Below, one piece after another: positions 1-6,686 of a stretch of 64,000 nt of DNA. The notes beneath the pieces are model-generated. The model did no database searches, was not told the origin of the DNA, and was given only the letters and a program-made list of their open reading frames with translations. Source of the DNA: Streptomyces rimosus subsp. rimosus (GTDB taxonomy: Bacteria > Actinomycetota > Actinomycetes > Streptomycetales > Streptomycetaceae); assembly GCF_000720725.1 (NCBI RefSeq), contig NZ_JOCQ01000007.1, positions 124,001 to 188,000 on the forward strand, in the 5' to 3' direction. The position numbers and the translations under genes are program-made. Every line of letters starts with the position of its first letter. Positions within the stretch are counted from its first letter, which is position 1.

Positions 1-1
1 C

Positions 2-163
2 CAGGACGTCCTCGGTGTACCGGTCCTCTTCCTCGGCATATCCATCCCCTCGGACGGCTGGCACGCCCCGAACGAGAAGGTCGAACTGGACCTGCTGATG
101 AAGGGCGTCGAAACCGCCGCGCACCTGTGGGGCGACCTGGCGGAGAACTGGCGCGTGGCTTGA
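2..163 (+). CDS. M20-family peptidase/dipeptidase, C-terminal end (partial)
   Basis: The first 53 readable codons end at TGA 161-163. The translated tail contains HAPNEKVEL and then MKGVETAAHLWGDLA, which is typical of the C-terminal end of M20 zinc dipeptidases, where the His of the HAPNE motif helps bind the metal or substrate. The rest of the gene, including the catalytic Asp and Glu, lies left of the window. The family call rests on this short tail only. Confidence 0.7.
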   Translation, partial: QDVLGVPVLFLGISIPSDGWHAPNEKVELDLLMKGVETAAHLWGDLAENWRVA

Positions 164-473
164 CCGGTGACCGCGCCGCGACGGCGCCCGTGCCCGCGCC
201 CCGGACGGCGGGACGCGTGACCGGCCCGGCGGCCGCGTGCGAGCGATGCCTGTACCACCACGCCGTGGGAACGGTCCCCGCCGCCCGCCGTATGGTCCGT
301 GCTGCCCGCCGTACGGCTCGTACCGCCCGCCGTACGGCGCGTACCGCCGCCCCTCCGGCACCCGCACCCGCGCCCGTACCCAGCCGGCACGGTCGGCACG
401 AGCCCCACGGCCATCACGGCAATCCCGGCCACCACCGCAATCACCCACGCCATAGGGGGAGTTGGAAACCGCA
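164..473. other. intergenic stretch with three tandem 21-bp units
   Basis: No coding region is supported here. Three head-to-tail 21-bp units lie at 286-306, 307-327 and 328-348. Each starts CGCCGTAYGG, and the second and third units differ at one base. The long overlapping ORFs in this stretch are low-complexity Arg/Pro/Ala readings. The nudC ribosome-binding region is at its right end. Confidence 0.5.
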
Positions 474-1409
474 GTGACCACCTGGACCGACCACAGCGCC
501 GACCGGCCGATCACCTTCAGCGCGCCGAGCGGCATCGACCGCGCCGCCCACCACCGCCTCGACGAGGCATGGCTCGCGGCGGCCTGGAGCCACCCGACGA
601 CACGCGTCTTCGTGGTCTCCGGCGGCCAGGCCCTGGTCGACGACACCCCGGACGGGCGTACGGAACTGGTCATGACGCCCTCCTTCGAGGCGCCGCTCAC
701 CGAGACACACCGCTACTTCCTCGGTACCGATGAGGACGGCGTGCGCTACTTCGCGCTCCAGAAGGACGCGCTGCCGGGCCGCATGGACCAGTCCGCGCGC
801 CCCGCCGGCCTGCGCGAGGCGGGCCTGCTGCTCTCGCCGCGCGACGCCGGCCTGCTCGTGCACGCCGTCGCCCTGGAGAACTGGCAGCGCCTACACCGCT
901 TCTGCTCACGCTGCGGCGAACGCACCGTGATCGCCGCGGCCGGCCACATCCGCCGCTGCCCCGCCTGCGGCGCCGAGCACTACCCGCGCACCGACCCGGC
1001 CGTGATCATGCTCGTCACCGACGAGGAGGACCGCGCGCTCCTCGGCCGCCAGGTCCACTGGCCCGAAGGCCGCTTCTCCACCCTGGCCGGCTTCGTGGAG
1101 CCCGGCGAGTCCATCGAGCAGTCGGTGGCCCGCGAGGTCTACGAAGAGGCGGGCGTGGTCGTCGGCGACGTCGAATACGTCGCCAGCCAGCCCTGGCCCT
1201 TCCCCTCCAGCCTGATGCTCGGCTTCATGGCCCGCGCCACGTCCTCCGAGATCCAGGTCGACGGCGAGGAGATCGAGGAGGCCCGCTGGTTCTCCCGCGA
1301 AGACCTGAAGGCCGCCTTCGAATCCGGCGAGGTCCTGCCCCCGTACGGCATCTCCATCGCGGCCCGCCTGATCGAAATGTGGTACGGGAAGCCGCTGCCG
1401 AAGCCGTAA
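474..1409 (+). CDS. nudC: NAD(+)/NADH diphosphatase NudC (Nudix hydrolase)
   Basis: This enzyme hydrolyses NADH to NMNH and AMP and can remove NAD caps from RNA; it is cytosolic. From the GTG at 474 the protein has 311 residues. A four-cysteine zinc ribbon is formed by C144/C147 and C162/C165. The Nudix box starts at about residue 206 (GFVEPGESIEQ, then REVYEEAG). It is followed by SQPWPFPSS, the signature of the NADH pyrophosphatase subfamily. An in-frame TTG at 462 is possible, but it sits directly against the purine run at 454-460. The GTG at 474 has GGAAA five bases upstream and gives the usual VTTWTDH start. A hairpin follows the stop codon. Confidence 0.9.
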   Translation: MTTWTDHSADRPITFSAPSGIDRAAHHRLDEAWLAAAWSHPTTRVFVVSGGQALVDDTPDGRTELVMTPSFEAPLTETHRYFLGTDEDGVRYFALQKDALPGRMDQSARPAGLREAGLLLSPRDAGLLVHAVALENWQRLHRFCSRCGERTVIAAAGHIRRCPACGAEHYPRTDPAVIMLVTDEEDRALLGRQVHWPEGRFSTLAGFVEPGESIEQSVAREVYEEAGVVVGDVEYVASQPWPFPSSLMLGFMARATSSEIQVDGEEIEEARWFSREDLKAAFESGEVLPPYGISIAARLIEMWYGKPLPKP

Positions 1410-1418
1410 CGGCACCGC

Positions 1419-1444
1419 GGCCGGGGCTTGGCGGGGCCCCGGCC
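1419..1444. terminator. hairpin between convergent genes
   Basis: A 9-bp GC stem (GGCCGGGGC at 1419-1427 against GCCCCGGCC at 1436-1444) lies ten bases after the nudC stop and before the convergent small gene. There is no T-tract, so this is a probable streptomycete-type bidirectional terminator. Confidence 0.5.
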
Positions 1445-1536
1445 GTTCCCTCGCCGGGCGGGCGCCTCCCTACTGCCTGCCCTTGGCCGCACAGAGCGCG
1501 CAGGAAACAGACACGGCGGCATATCACCTTCGCCCC

Positions 1537-1710
1537 TCACAGCGGCAACGGAATCTCCCGCCGGTGCACCTCCCGCATGTGCCGCCGGTACCGAACCCGC
1601 GCGTCCACTTCCATCGACCGGTCCCGGCTCGTCCGCCCCTCGGCTTCGAGGGCCTTCAGCGCCTCGCACATCTCGCACACCTCGCACCTGTCCGTGGGGT
1701 TCTCGGTCAT
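1537..1710 (-). CDS. small Cys-rich hypothetical protein
   Basis: A 57-residue protein starts at the ATG at 1710, with GGAG about ten bases upstream. It begins MTENPTDR and has closely spaced cysteines at 9, 12 and 15 (CEVCEMC), followed by a charged helical segment rich in Arg and Glu. The cysteine spacing suggests metal binding or a redox-active site, but there is no further motif. The gene is convergent with nudC. I recognise it only as a small actinobacterial hypothetical protein. Confidence 0.55.
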   Translation of the reverse strand: MTENPTDRCEVCEMCEALKALEAEGRTSRDRSMEVDARVRYRRHMREVHRREIPLPL

Positions 1711-1840
1711 GGCGCCCATGCTCCGGAAGGGCCGGGTGCCATCGCGACGGCCATAGGACACCCGTCAGGAGTCCGACCAGCGTCACACGCAAGGCGTCAA
1801 ACCGGTGCCATCCGCGGCCCGTTGGCCCTAGCTTGGACCC

Positions 1841-2358
1841 ATGACGACCGCGCCGGACCTCGCGGCCAACGACGCCTTCCGGGCCGTCCGCCTCTCGCTC
1901 CGCTCGGCTTCGCCCTGCCGGTGCCGGCCGGCGTCCGCGACGACGGCACTGGAGGGCATGACGTGGCCCCTGGGGCGGAAGGCGTGACCGCCGCGTCCGG
2001 TAACGCCGAAACGTCCGCCCAGGCGGCTGGACGGCCGCACTACGGGGGCGTATGGCTCAGCCGGTACGAGTATCACTCCTCCGGCCGGGACCGGACCCTC
2101 ACCGGCGCCCACTACGTCGTTGGAAACGTCGTCACGGGCACCTGGGTGGAGCAGACCGCGACGGACGGCTACTACGCCGGTGCCCGCTACCACGGCGCCG
2201 TCCAGCTACTCGCCGAGCCGACCGGCCGCCGCATGGCCGGGAAATGGGTCGGCTTCGGCAAGGACTTCGACGTGAACACCGGTCCCTGGGAGCTGATCTT
2301 CAAGGAGGGCTCTACGGCGAAGGAGACGGTGGAGCGGTACAGCCGCCGCCCGGAATGA
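1841..2358 (+). pseudogene. degraded HTH-family regulator with two internal deletions
   Basis: A start at 1841 reads MTTAPDLAANDAFRAVRLSL, which looks like the N-terminus of a streptomycete helix-turn-helix protein. That frame then changes and stops at 1985-1987. The sequence resumes in another frame near 1900 with LGFALPVPAGVRDDG and runs to 2358 through YGGVWLSRYEYHSSGRD. The C-terminal part ends with GRRMAGKWVGFGKDFDVNTG. From memory, intact relatives have a full HTH after the first 20 residues and about 30 more residues between HYVV and GNVVTGTW. Here these are joined directly (HYVVGNVVTGTW, near 2120). This reads as two deletions: one near 1900 that shifts the frame, and one in-frame near 2120. 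Confidence 0.6.
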
Positions 2359-2430
2359 TTCAGTGGAGCCCGTAGCCGTACGCCGCCTTTCCGCCCTGCC
2401 CGAGGGTGGGGGTGGGGGCACCATGGCCCC

Positions 2431-3528
2431 ATGCCCATCGGGGATCTGATCAGGAACCTGCGCAAGGCTCGCGGCTGGAGCCAGGGACGTTTGGTGTCGG
2501 AGATCAACAAGGCGTTCGGTACGGGGCTGACCCGGGAGTATGTGAGCCGCTGGGAGTGTTCCAAGGTCGCGCCGGGGGCCTATCACCTCAGACACCTGTC
2601 AGCCGTCTTGGACGTGCCTCTGGCCACTCTTGAAGGCGAAGTGGACCGACGTACCTTCATCAGTGACGTAGCCGCCACCGCGATAGTGGTGGCTTCGGAC
2701 CTGCTCAGCGCAGGGTTCGCCGCGCGTCTGCGTGGCGGCCCGACGGCGGAACACTGGGAAGCCACGCTGGCCACGTACGGCACGGACTACATGTCGATGG
2801 GCGCCGCCGATATCCAGCGCCGAGTGGCCGGCGAACTTGTCGTGGTGCAACAGCAGCTCGACGATCCACGTCTGTGGTCCGTAGCCGCACGGCTCATGAC
2901 CTTGTACGCCAAGACGTTCCCCGGCTCGGACGGCTCGAAGGCCGTCTCCTGGTACCGCATGGCTGCCCAGGCTGCCGACCGGTCAGGGGACGAACGGGCC
3001 CGCGTATGGGTGCGCGGACGTGCCGCGATCGCCCTCGGCTACGAGGGCGCTTCCCTGGGCGTCGCCGACATACTGGCGGACCAGGCCATGGCGATCTCCG
3101 ACAAGCCTTCCCTCGGGCTCGTGAACGCCGTGATGGGGAAGGCTCACGCGGCAGCCGTCCGTGGCGACAGAGCGGCTGCCGTACACCTTGCCGACCACGG
3201 CCGTCGCCTCTTCGACCGTGTCGGCAGCCACGAGCAGACGTCCGCCTACGCGGTCCCCTGGTGGCGGATGAATGTCTTCCTGTCCCTGCTGCTCGCCAGG
3301 GTGGGGGACGAGAAGAACGCGGTCGAGGCCCAGGAGCAGGCGCGCCGCGAGCTTCCGGCGAGCCTGCCGAGGTTCGCGACGCATCTGGAGATGCACCGGG
3401 GGCTGATGCTGGCCCGATCCGGCGACCGCGCCGGGGGAGCGGCCTGCGCGCGGGCCGCCCTGGACCGGCTGCCGCCCGAGAAGCACTCGCTCACGCTGCG
3501 GATGCTCATGGAGGAGGTCAGGGCCTGA
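2431..3528 (+). CDS. XRE-family transcriptional regulator with TPR-like C-terminus
   Basis: The protein has 365 residues. Residues 1-60 form a helix-turn-helix (IGDLIRNLRKARGWSQGRLV through YVSRWE). The remaining ~280 residues are alpha-helical and repeat-like (for example AAQAADRSGDERARVWVRGR), as in the large streptomycete family of XRE regulators with tetratricopeptide tails. It probably binds DNA and senses a peptide or protein partner through the tail, but no target is visible. The gene sits between the HTH remnant and the displaced mycoredoxin end, and is followed by a strong hairpin. Confidence 0.8.
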   Translation: MPIGDLIRNLRKARGWSQGRLVSEINKAFGTGLTREYVSRWECSKVAPGAYHLRHLSAVLDVPLATLEGEVDRRTFISDVAATAIVVASDLLSAGFAARLRGGPTAEHWEATLATYGTDYMSMGAADIQRRVAGELVVVQQQLDDPRLWSVAARLMTLYAKTFPGSDGSKAVSWYRMAAQAADRSGDERARVWVRGRAAIALGYEGASLGVADILADQAMAISDKPSLGLVNAVMGKAHAAAVRGDRAAAVHLADHGRRLFDRVGSHEQTSAYAVPWWRMNVFLSLLLARVGDEKNAVEAQEQARRELPASLPRFATHLEMHRGLMLARSGDRAGGAACARAALDRLPPEKHSLTLRMLMEEVRA

Positions 3529-3551
3529 CGCGGAAACCGGTCGCGGCACGA

Positions 3552-3582
3552 CGAACCCCCGACCGCAACGGTCGGGGGTTCG
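3552..3582. terminator. bidirectional hairpin after the XRE gene
   Basis: A perfect 14-bp stem with a three-base loop runs from CGAACCCCCGACCG at 3552 to its complement ending at 3582. It lies 24 bases after the XRE stop. It also lies 41 bases beyond the stop codon of the displaced mycoredoxin end on the other strand, so it was probably the original terminator of that gene too. Confidence 0.75.
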
Positions 3583-3622
3583 CCCGCGTGAACCGGGGGC
3601 TAGGACGGTGCCCTGGTGGGGT

Positions 3623-3709
3623 TCAGGCCCCCAGCGCCTGCTTGACCTGCGCCAGCGACGGGTTCGTCAGGGTGGAGCCGCTGGGGAACAGGATCGTCGC
3701 CACCCTCTG
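3623..3709 (-). pseudogene. displaced 3' end of mycoredoxin gene (attL side)
   Basis: On the minus strand this segment encodes VATILFPSGSTLTNPSLAQ and then VKQALGA, with a stop at 3623-3625. This matches the last ~25 codons of the intact mycoredoxin at 6213-6467, which ends VMTNPSLAQVKQAMAA. Nucleotide similarity starts at the stop region, includes an identical 14-mer (3636-3649 against 6226-6239), and ends abruptly at about 3709/6311. No start or N-terminal half is present. It is best read as the host gene end cut off by insertion of the integrase element. Confidence 0.75.
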
Positions 3710-3772
3710 TAGTCTTTCCGTTACTGTAAGGGTGGCCAGGGAGGGCTGCCCCATCTTCGGGAGGGGAAAGCC

Positions 3773-5458
3773 GTGAGCGAGAAGCCCAGGGCTCTTGGCG
3801 TGGTCCGTCTGTCTGTAGGCAATGAGAATCAGACCGGCGAGGAAACGCAGCGCACGCGCATCAGCAAGCGGGCGGACGCTGAAGAGATGGAGTTGGTCGA
3901 CTTCGCTGTCGACATCGACGTATCGGCGTCGATCTCGCCGTGGATGCGCCCGTCCCTGGGGGACTGGCTCAACAACAAGAGGGACCAGTTCGACCACATC
4001 ATCATCCTGAGAATCGACCGCATCGCGCGGTCGGTTCACCATCTCTCGGACATCATCGAATGGTGTGAGGCAAACGATAAGGGCCTGATTTCCTGTGAGG
4101 AGGGGTTCGACCTTTCGAAGCCATGGGGCAAGACCATTGCGAAGATCCTCGCCGTGGTCGCAGAGGCGGAGCTGGAAGCCATCAAGGCCCGCAACAAGGC
4201 TTCTCGGGAGACCATGCGGAAGGCCGGCCGGTGGCCGGGTGGCCTTGTCCCGTTCGGTCGCAGGGCGGTCAAGGGCGAGGAGGGCTTCACTCTGGAATTC
4301 GACCCGGATTACGGCCCGACGCTCATCGAGATGATCCGGCGATTCATCGAGCGGCCAAGCTTCTCTGCTGTGGCCGACTGGCTGAACGATCAGAGCGTCC
4401 CCACGGTCCAGGACATCGCCCGCATCCGGGCGGCAGCGGGCGAGAGCACGACCCGGCTGGCCGATCCGAAGCCACGGGGAAGCCGGTGGACACCGACCAC
4501 TGTGCAGGCCGTACTGATGAGTCGGTCACTGCTCGGGGAGTACGTACGCGCCGGCGGGGCCGTGGTCCGCAACGACGACGGCTCACCTGTAATGAGGTCG
4601 GAGCCGGTGTTGAACGTGGAGGAGTGGAGGAAGCTGTCCGAGGCCGTCGCCTCGGTCAAGTACAAGAAGCAGAACGGCTCTACGTCTCCCACGGTCGGAG
4701 TGACCTTCTGTCTCCTGTGCAAGAGCCCTATCTACTACGTCAAGGGAGGCCGGTCCAACAGCAAGCGGGCGCGGTACCGCTGTCACGGATACAGGAGCAA
4801 GGGAATCAAGGCGTGCCCGAAGCTCACATTCTGGGCCGATGACCTCTACGCCTGGCTCGAATCCGCTTTGCTCGGCGAGATCGGTCATCTCGAAAGGATG
4901 GAGTCCAGCACTGCCATCGACGACAGCCGGGCGGCGAAGCTTGCGGTCGTTGACGGCAAGATGAACCAGCTCAGCAAGGAGTTCCAACAGGGGCAGATGA
5001 ACGCCACTGCTTACGCCTCTCAGGTGACCAGCCTTGCGCGGGACCGGGAGAAGGTCACCAGCCAGGAAGGCCCCGAGCCTGTGACTGTCTGGGTCTCCAC
5101 CGGCGAGAGCTACGCGGATTGGTGGCAGCGGTCCACCGTGGATGAGCGTCGCGAGTGGCTGAAGAAGCACAAGGTGCAGGCGTATTTTGGGCACGACGTG
5201 ATGGCCATTGACCCCGGTGACTTGATCGAGAATCTGCGCCGACAGGGAATCTCGTGGCGGAACACGCCGGTCAAAACGTCCCAGGTGCTGGCGCCACTCA
5301 CTCCTGTCGCGCTGCCCGGAAAGCCCCACGAGAAGCCCAAGGCGCTTACGGGCGCAGAGTGGGAGATCGTCAGCCGCTGGGAGGACTTCGAGGCAGAGCG
5401 AGCAGCGGAGCAGGCGAAAGCCGACGAGGACACCGAGACCGCGCTGGTTCGGGTCTGA
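3773..5458 (+). CDS. large serine recombinase/integrase
   Basis: This is a site-specific recombinase that would join attP and attB through a covalent phosphoserine link. It has 561 residues, normal for large serine integrases. The N-terminal resolvase domain has the nucleophile at S14 (VVRLSVGNENQTGEE) and the helix RIDRIARS. A recombinase domain follows from about residue 150. A zinc ribbon carries the pairs CLLC and CHGY...C around 317-357. A helical coiled-coil stretch and an acidic tail complete the protein. The GTG start at 3773 has GGGAGGGG upstream. The gene begins about 65 bp inside the left junction, the usual place for an integrase gene. No excisionase is evident. Confidence 0.92.
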   Translation: MSEKPRALGVVRLSVGNENQTGEETQRTRISKRADAEEMELVDFAVDIDVSASISPWMRPSLGDWLNNKRDQFDHIIILRIDRIARSVHHLSDIIEWCEANDKGLISCEEGFDLSKPWGKTIAKILAVVAEAELEAIKARNKASRETMRKAGRWPGGLVPFGRRAVKGEEGFTLEFDPDYGPTLIEMIRRFIERPSFSAVADWLNDQSVPTVQDIARIRAAAGESTTRLADPKPRGSRWTPTTVQAVLMSRSLLGEYVRAGGAVVRNDDGSPVMRSEPVLNVEEWRKLSEAVASVKYKKQNGSTSPTVGVTFCLLCKSPIYYVKGGRSNSKRARYRCHGYRSKGIKACPKLTFWADDLYAWLESALLGEIGHLERMESSTAIDDSRAAKLAVVDGKMNQLSKEFQQGQMNATAYASQVTSLARDREKVTSQEGPEPVTVWVSTGESYADWWQRSTVDERREWLKKHKVQAYFGHDVMAIDPGDLIENLRRQGISWRNTPVKTSQVLAPLTPVALPGKPHEKPKALTGAEWEIVSRWEDFEAERAAEQAKADEDTETALVRV

Positions 5459-5490
5459 CACCTGGCGAGTAAGCGAGGAGGTCTCCGACC

Positions 5491-5787
5491 ATGGGGGCCT
5501 CGCCCATTCCCACCCGGCACGATGCCCGGCAGGCCGCCGCCATCGCTTCCGACTGCATGAGACCGAGTCCGGGCTTGCGGTCTTGGGTGCCTCCTGTGAA
5601 GAGCGACCGTGCCGGCAGCCCGGCGCCGAATGGGGTGGCCTCTCGCAGGCGCAGTGCGCATGCATGGCCGGATAGGGGCGGCACCCACTGGCCTACCGCG
5701 TCTACTTGGCAGCCCGTGGAAGGCGAACCAGATCGGTCACGCCGAGTTCTCGCATGGGCGAGCTTGCCAAGGAATCCTCATTGGTGA
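5491..5787 (+). CDS. hypothetical ORF downstream of integrase (doubtful)
   Basis: The ATG at 5491 has GAGGAGG at 5475-5481, an ideal distance, and would give a 98-residue protein starting MGASPIPTRHDARQA. The rest is rich in Arg, Ser, Pro and Trp without a recognisable fold. It could be a real small gene of the element, the beginning of a frameshifted gene, or chance. It is kept only because of the ribosome-binding site and its position directly after the integrase. Confidence 0.25.
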   Translation: MGASPIPTRHDARQAAAIASDCMRPSPGLRSWVPPVKSDRAGSPAPNGVASRRRSAHAWPDRGGTHWPTASTWQPVEGEPDRSRRVLAWASLPRNPHW

Positions 5788-6149
5788 GGGCAGGGCCGTC
5801 CCGTCCAGACGGAGCGTCGCGAACGCGGTCGGCCGAGCCGAGGCGCTGGAACCCATCGGATACGACTCCACCGCCCGCTGCCCAACCCTGCCCCGTCACC
5901 ACTTCCAGAAGGGTGGCCGAGGGAGCCGCAGGTGGAGCGTGCACAGCGTTGCCACTCCGCGGGCACGCGTGGCCTGAGTGCTCGGGGGGACCGAGCTGCG
6001 CGGGGCCCGTGATCACGGAGTCCTGCACCACGTGGTACCCGCCTTCTTCCCCGGCCCACGGCGTGGGGCACGTCCCGTTCCGACAGTCCGGGCCTCCCGG
6101 AAGCTTTCGCAGCGGCTCAGCCGCCCTGGGCCGCCACGAGCATCAGCTT

Positions 6150-6192
6150 TCCGGAACAGGAAAGACCCCCGGCCACGAGGGGCGGAGGTCTC
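6150..6192 (-). terminator. probable terminator of the mycoredoxin gene
   Basis: Reading on the minus strand, AGACC...CCCC can pair with GGGGGTCT across a short loop, followed by TTTCCTGTT. It starts about 20 bases after the mycoredoxin stop. It lies inside the element, so it would have come with the insertion and replaced the hairpin at 3552-3582. Confidence 0.45.
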
Positions 6193-6212
6193 TCCACACT
6201 GAAAGAGCGGAC

Positions 6213-6467
6213 TCAAGCGGCCATGGCCTGCTTGACCTGGGCCAACGAAGGGTTGGTCATCACCGACTCCTGGCCGCTGGGGGCAACCACCAGGACCGTC
6301 GGGACCGTCTGGTTGCCGCCGTTGGCCTTTTCCACGAAGGCGGCGGACTCGGGGTCCTGCTCGATGTTGATCTCGGTGTACGCGATTCCCTCGCGGTCCA
6401 TCTGGCTCTTCAGCCGACGGCAGTAGCCGCACCACGTGGTGCTGTACATCGTCACAGTGCCCGCCAT
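6213..6467 (-). CDS. mycoredoxin (glutaredoxin-like, mycothiol-dependent)
   Basis: This 84-residue thioredoxin-fold protein has the redox motif C13-G-Y-C16 (TTWCGYCRRLKSQM) and the TVPTV cis-proline segment. Mycoredoxins reduce mycothiol mixed disulfides in actinobacteria. The last ~25 residues (from about VVAPSGQESVM) lie beyond the integration junction and differ from the displaced host version at 3623-3709, so the present protein is probably a chimera. A perfect SigR-type promoter lies 43 bases upstream, consistent with thiol-stress induction. Confidence 0.88.
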   Translation of the reverse strand: MAGTVTMYSTTWCGYCRRLKSQMDREGIAYTEINIEQDPESAAFVEKANGGNQTVPTVLVVAPSGQESVMTNPSLAQVKQAMAA

Positions 6468-6510
6468 GGGTCCTCGCGCTCCTTCAAGCTCGGCGTGTTT
6501 GCAGTAGGAG

Positions 6511-6536
6511 AACGCCCACCTGGCCGGGACCATTCC
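6511..6536 (-). promoter_or_regulatory. SigR-type promoter of the mycoredoxin gene
   Basis: On the minus strand GGAAT (6536-6532) is followed after exactly 18 bases by GTT (6513-6511), the published SigR consensus GGAAT-N18/19-GTT. Transcription would begin about 36-40 bases upstream of the mycoredoxin start. The gene function fits the SigR disulfide-stress regulon. Confidence 0.7.
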
Positions 6537-6686
6537 CGTCCGTATCGGGCCGCTTCCGCATGCGTACGGTTCCACATCGGCACGCGTACGGCTGCGCATC
6601 CGTGGGCGCGCGTATTCGTATGACCACGCAGGGACAGCTGTGGACAACTTTCCCGGCTGCCCCGGTCGACCTGGCAGCATTGCGGT

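Larger units (their letters stand above)
5459..6212. other. rest of the serine-integrase element, no confident gene
   Basis: This 754-bp stretch has no reading frame with family features on either strand. Codon-position bias looks weaker than in neighbouring genes. One ORF with a good ribosome-binding site (5491-5787) is listed separately with low confidence. A hairpin with a T-rich tail reads on the minus strand at about 6150-6192 and probably ends the mycoredoxin transcript. Confidence 0.5.
3690..6311. mobile_element. minimal integrated element with large serine integrase, inserted in mycoredoxin gene
   Basis: The element is bounded by two diverged copies of the mycoredoxin 3' region (about 3689-3709 and 6290-6311 at the probable crossover). 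It is about 2.6 kb and has one clear gene, the integrase next to the left junction. The right junction supplies a new 3' end for the host gene, so the reading frame stays intact. The exact crossover dinucleotide cannot be fixed by eye. The similarity runs through the codons for Q-T-V-P-T-V-L. Either it is a stripped remnant of a larger integrative element or a very small mobile unit. Confidence 0.65.

Noticed and set aside
286..348. Possible CRISPR from three 21-bp units
   Set aside because: The units are contiguous without spacers; it is a simple tandem repeat.
5706..6623. 305-codon plus-strand ORF over the integrase element's right half and the mycoredoxin gene
   Set aside because: It overlaps mycoredoxin antisense and has a random-looking composition; no ribosome-binding site.
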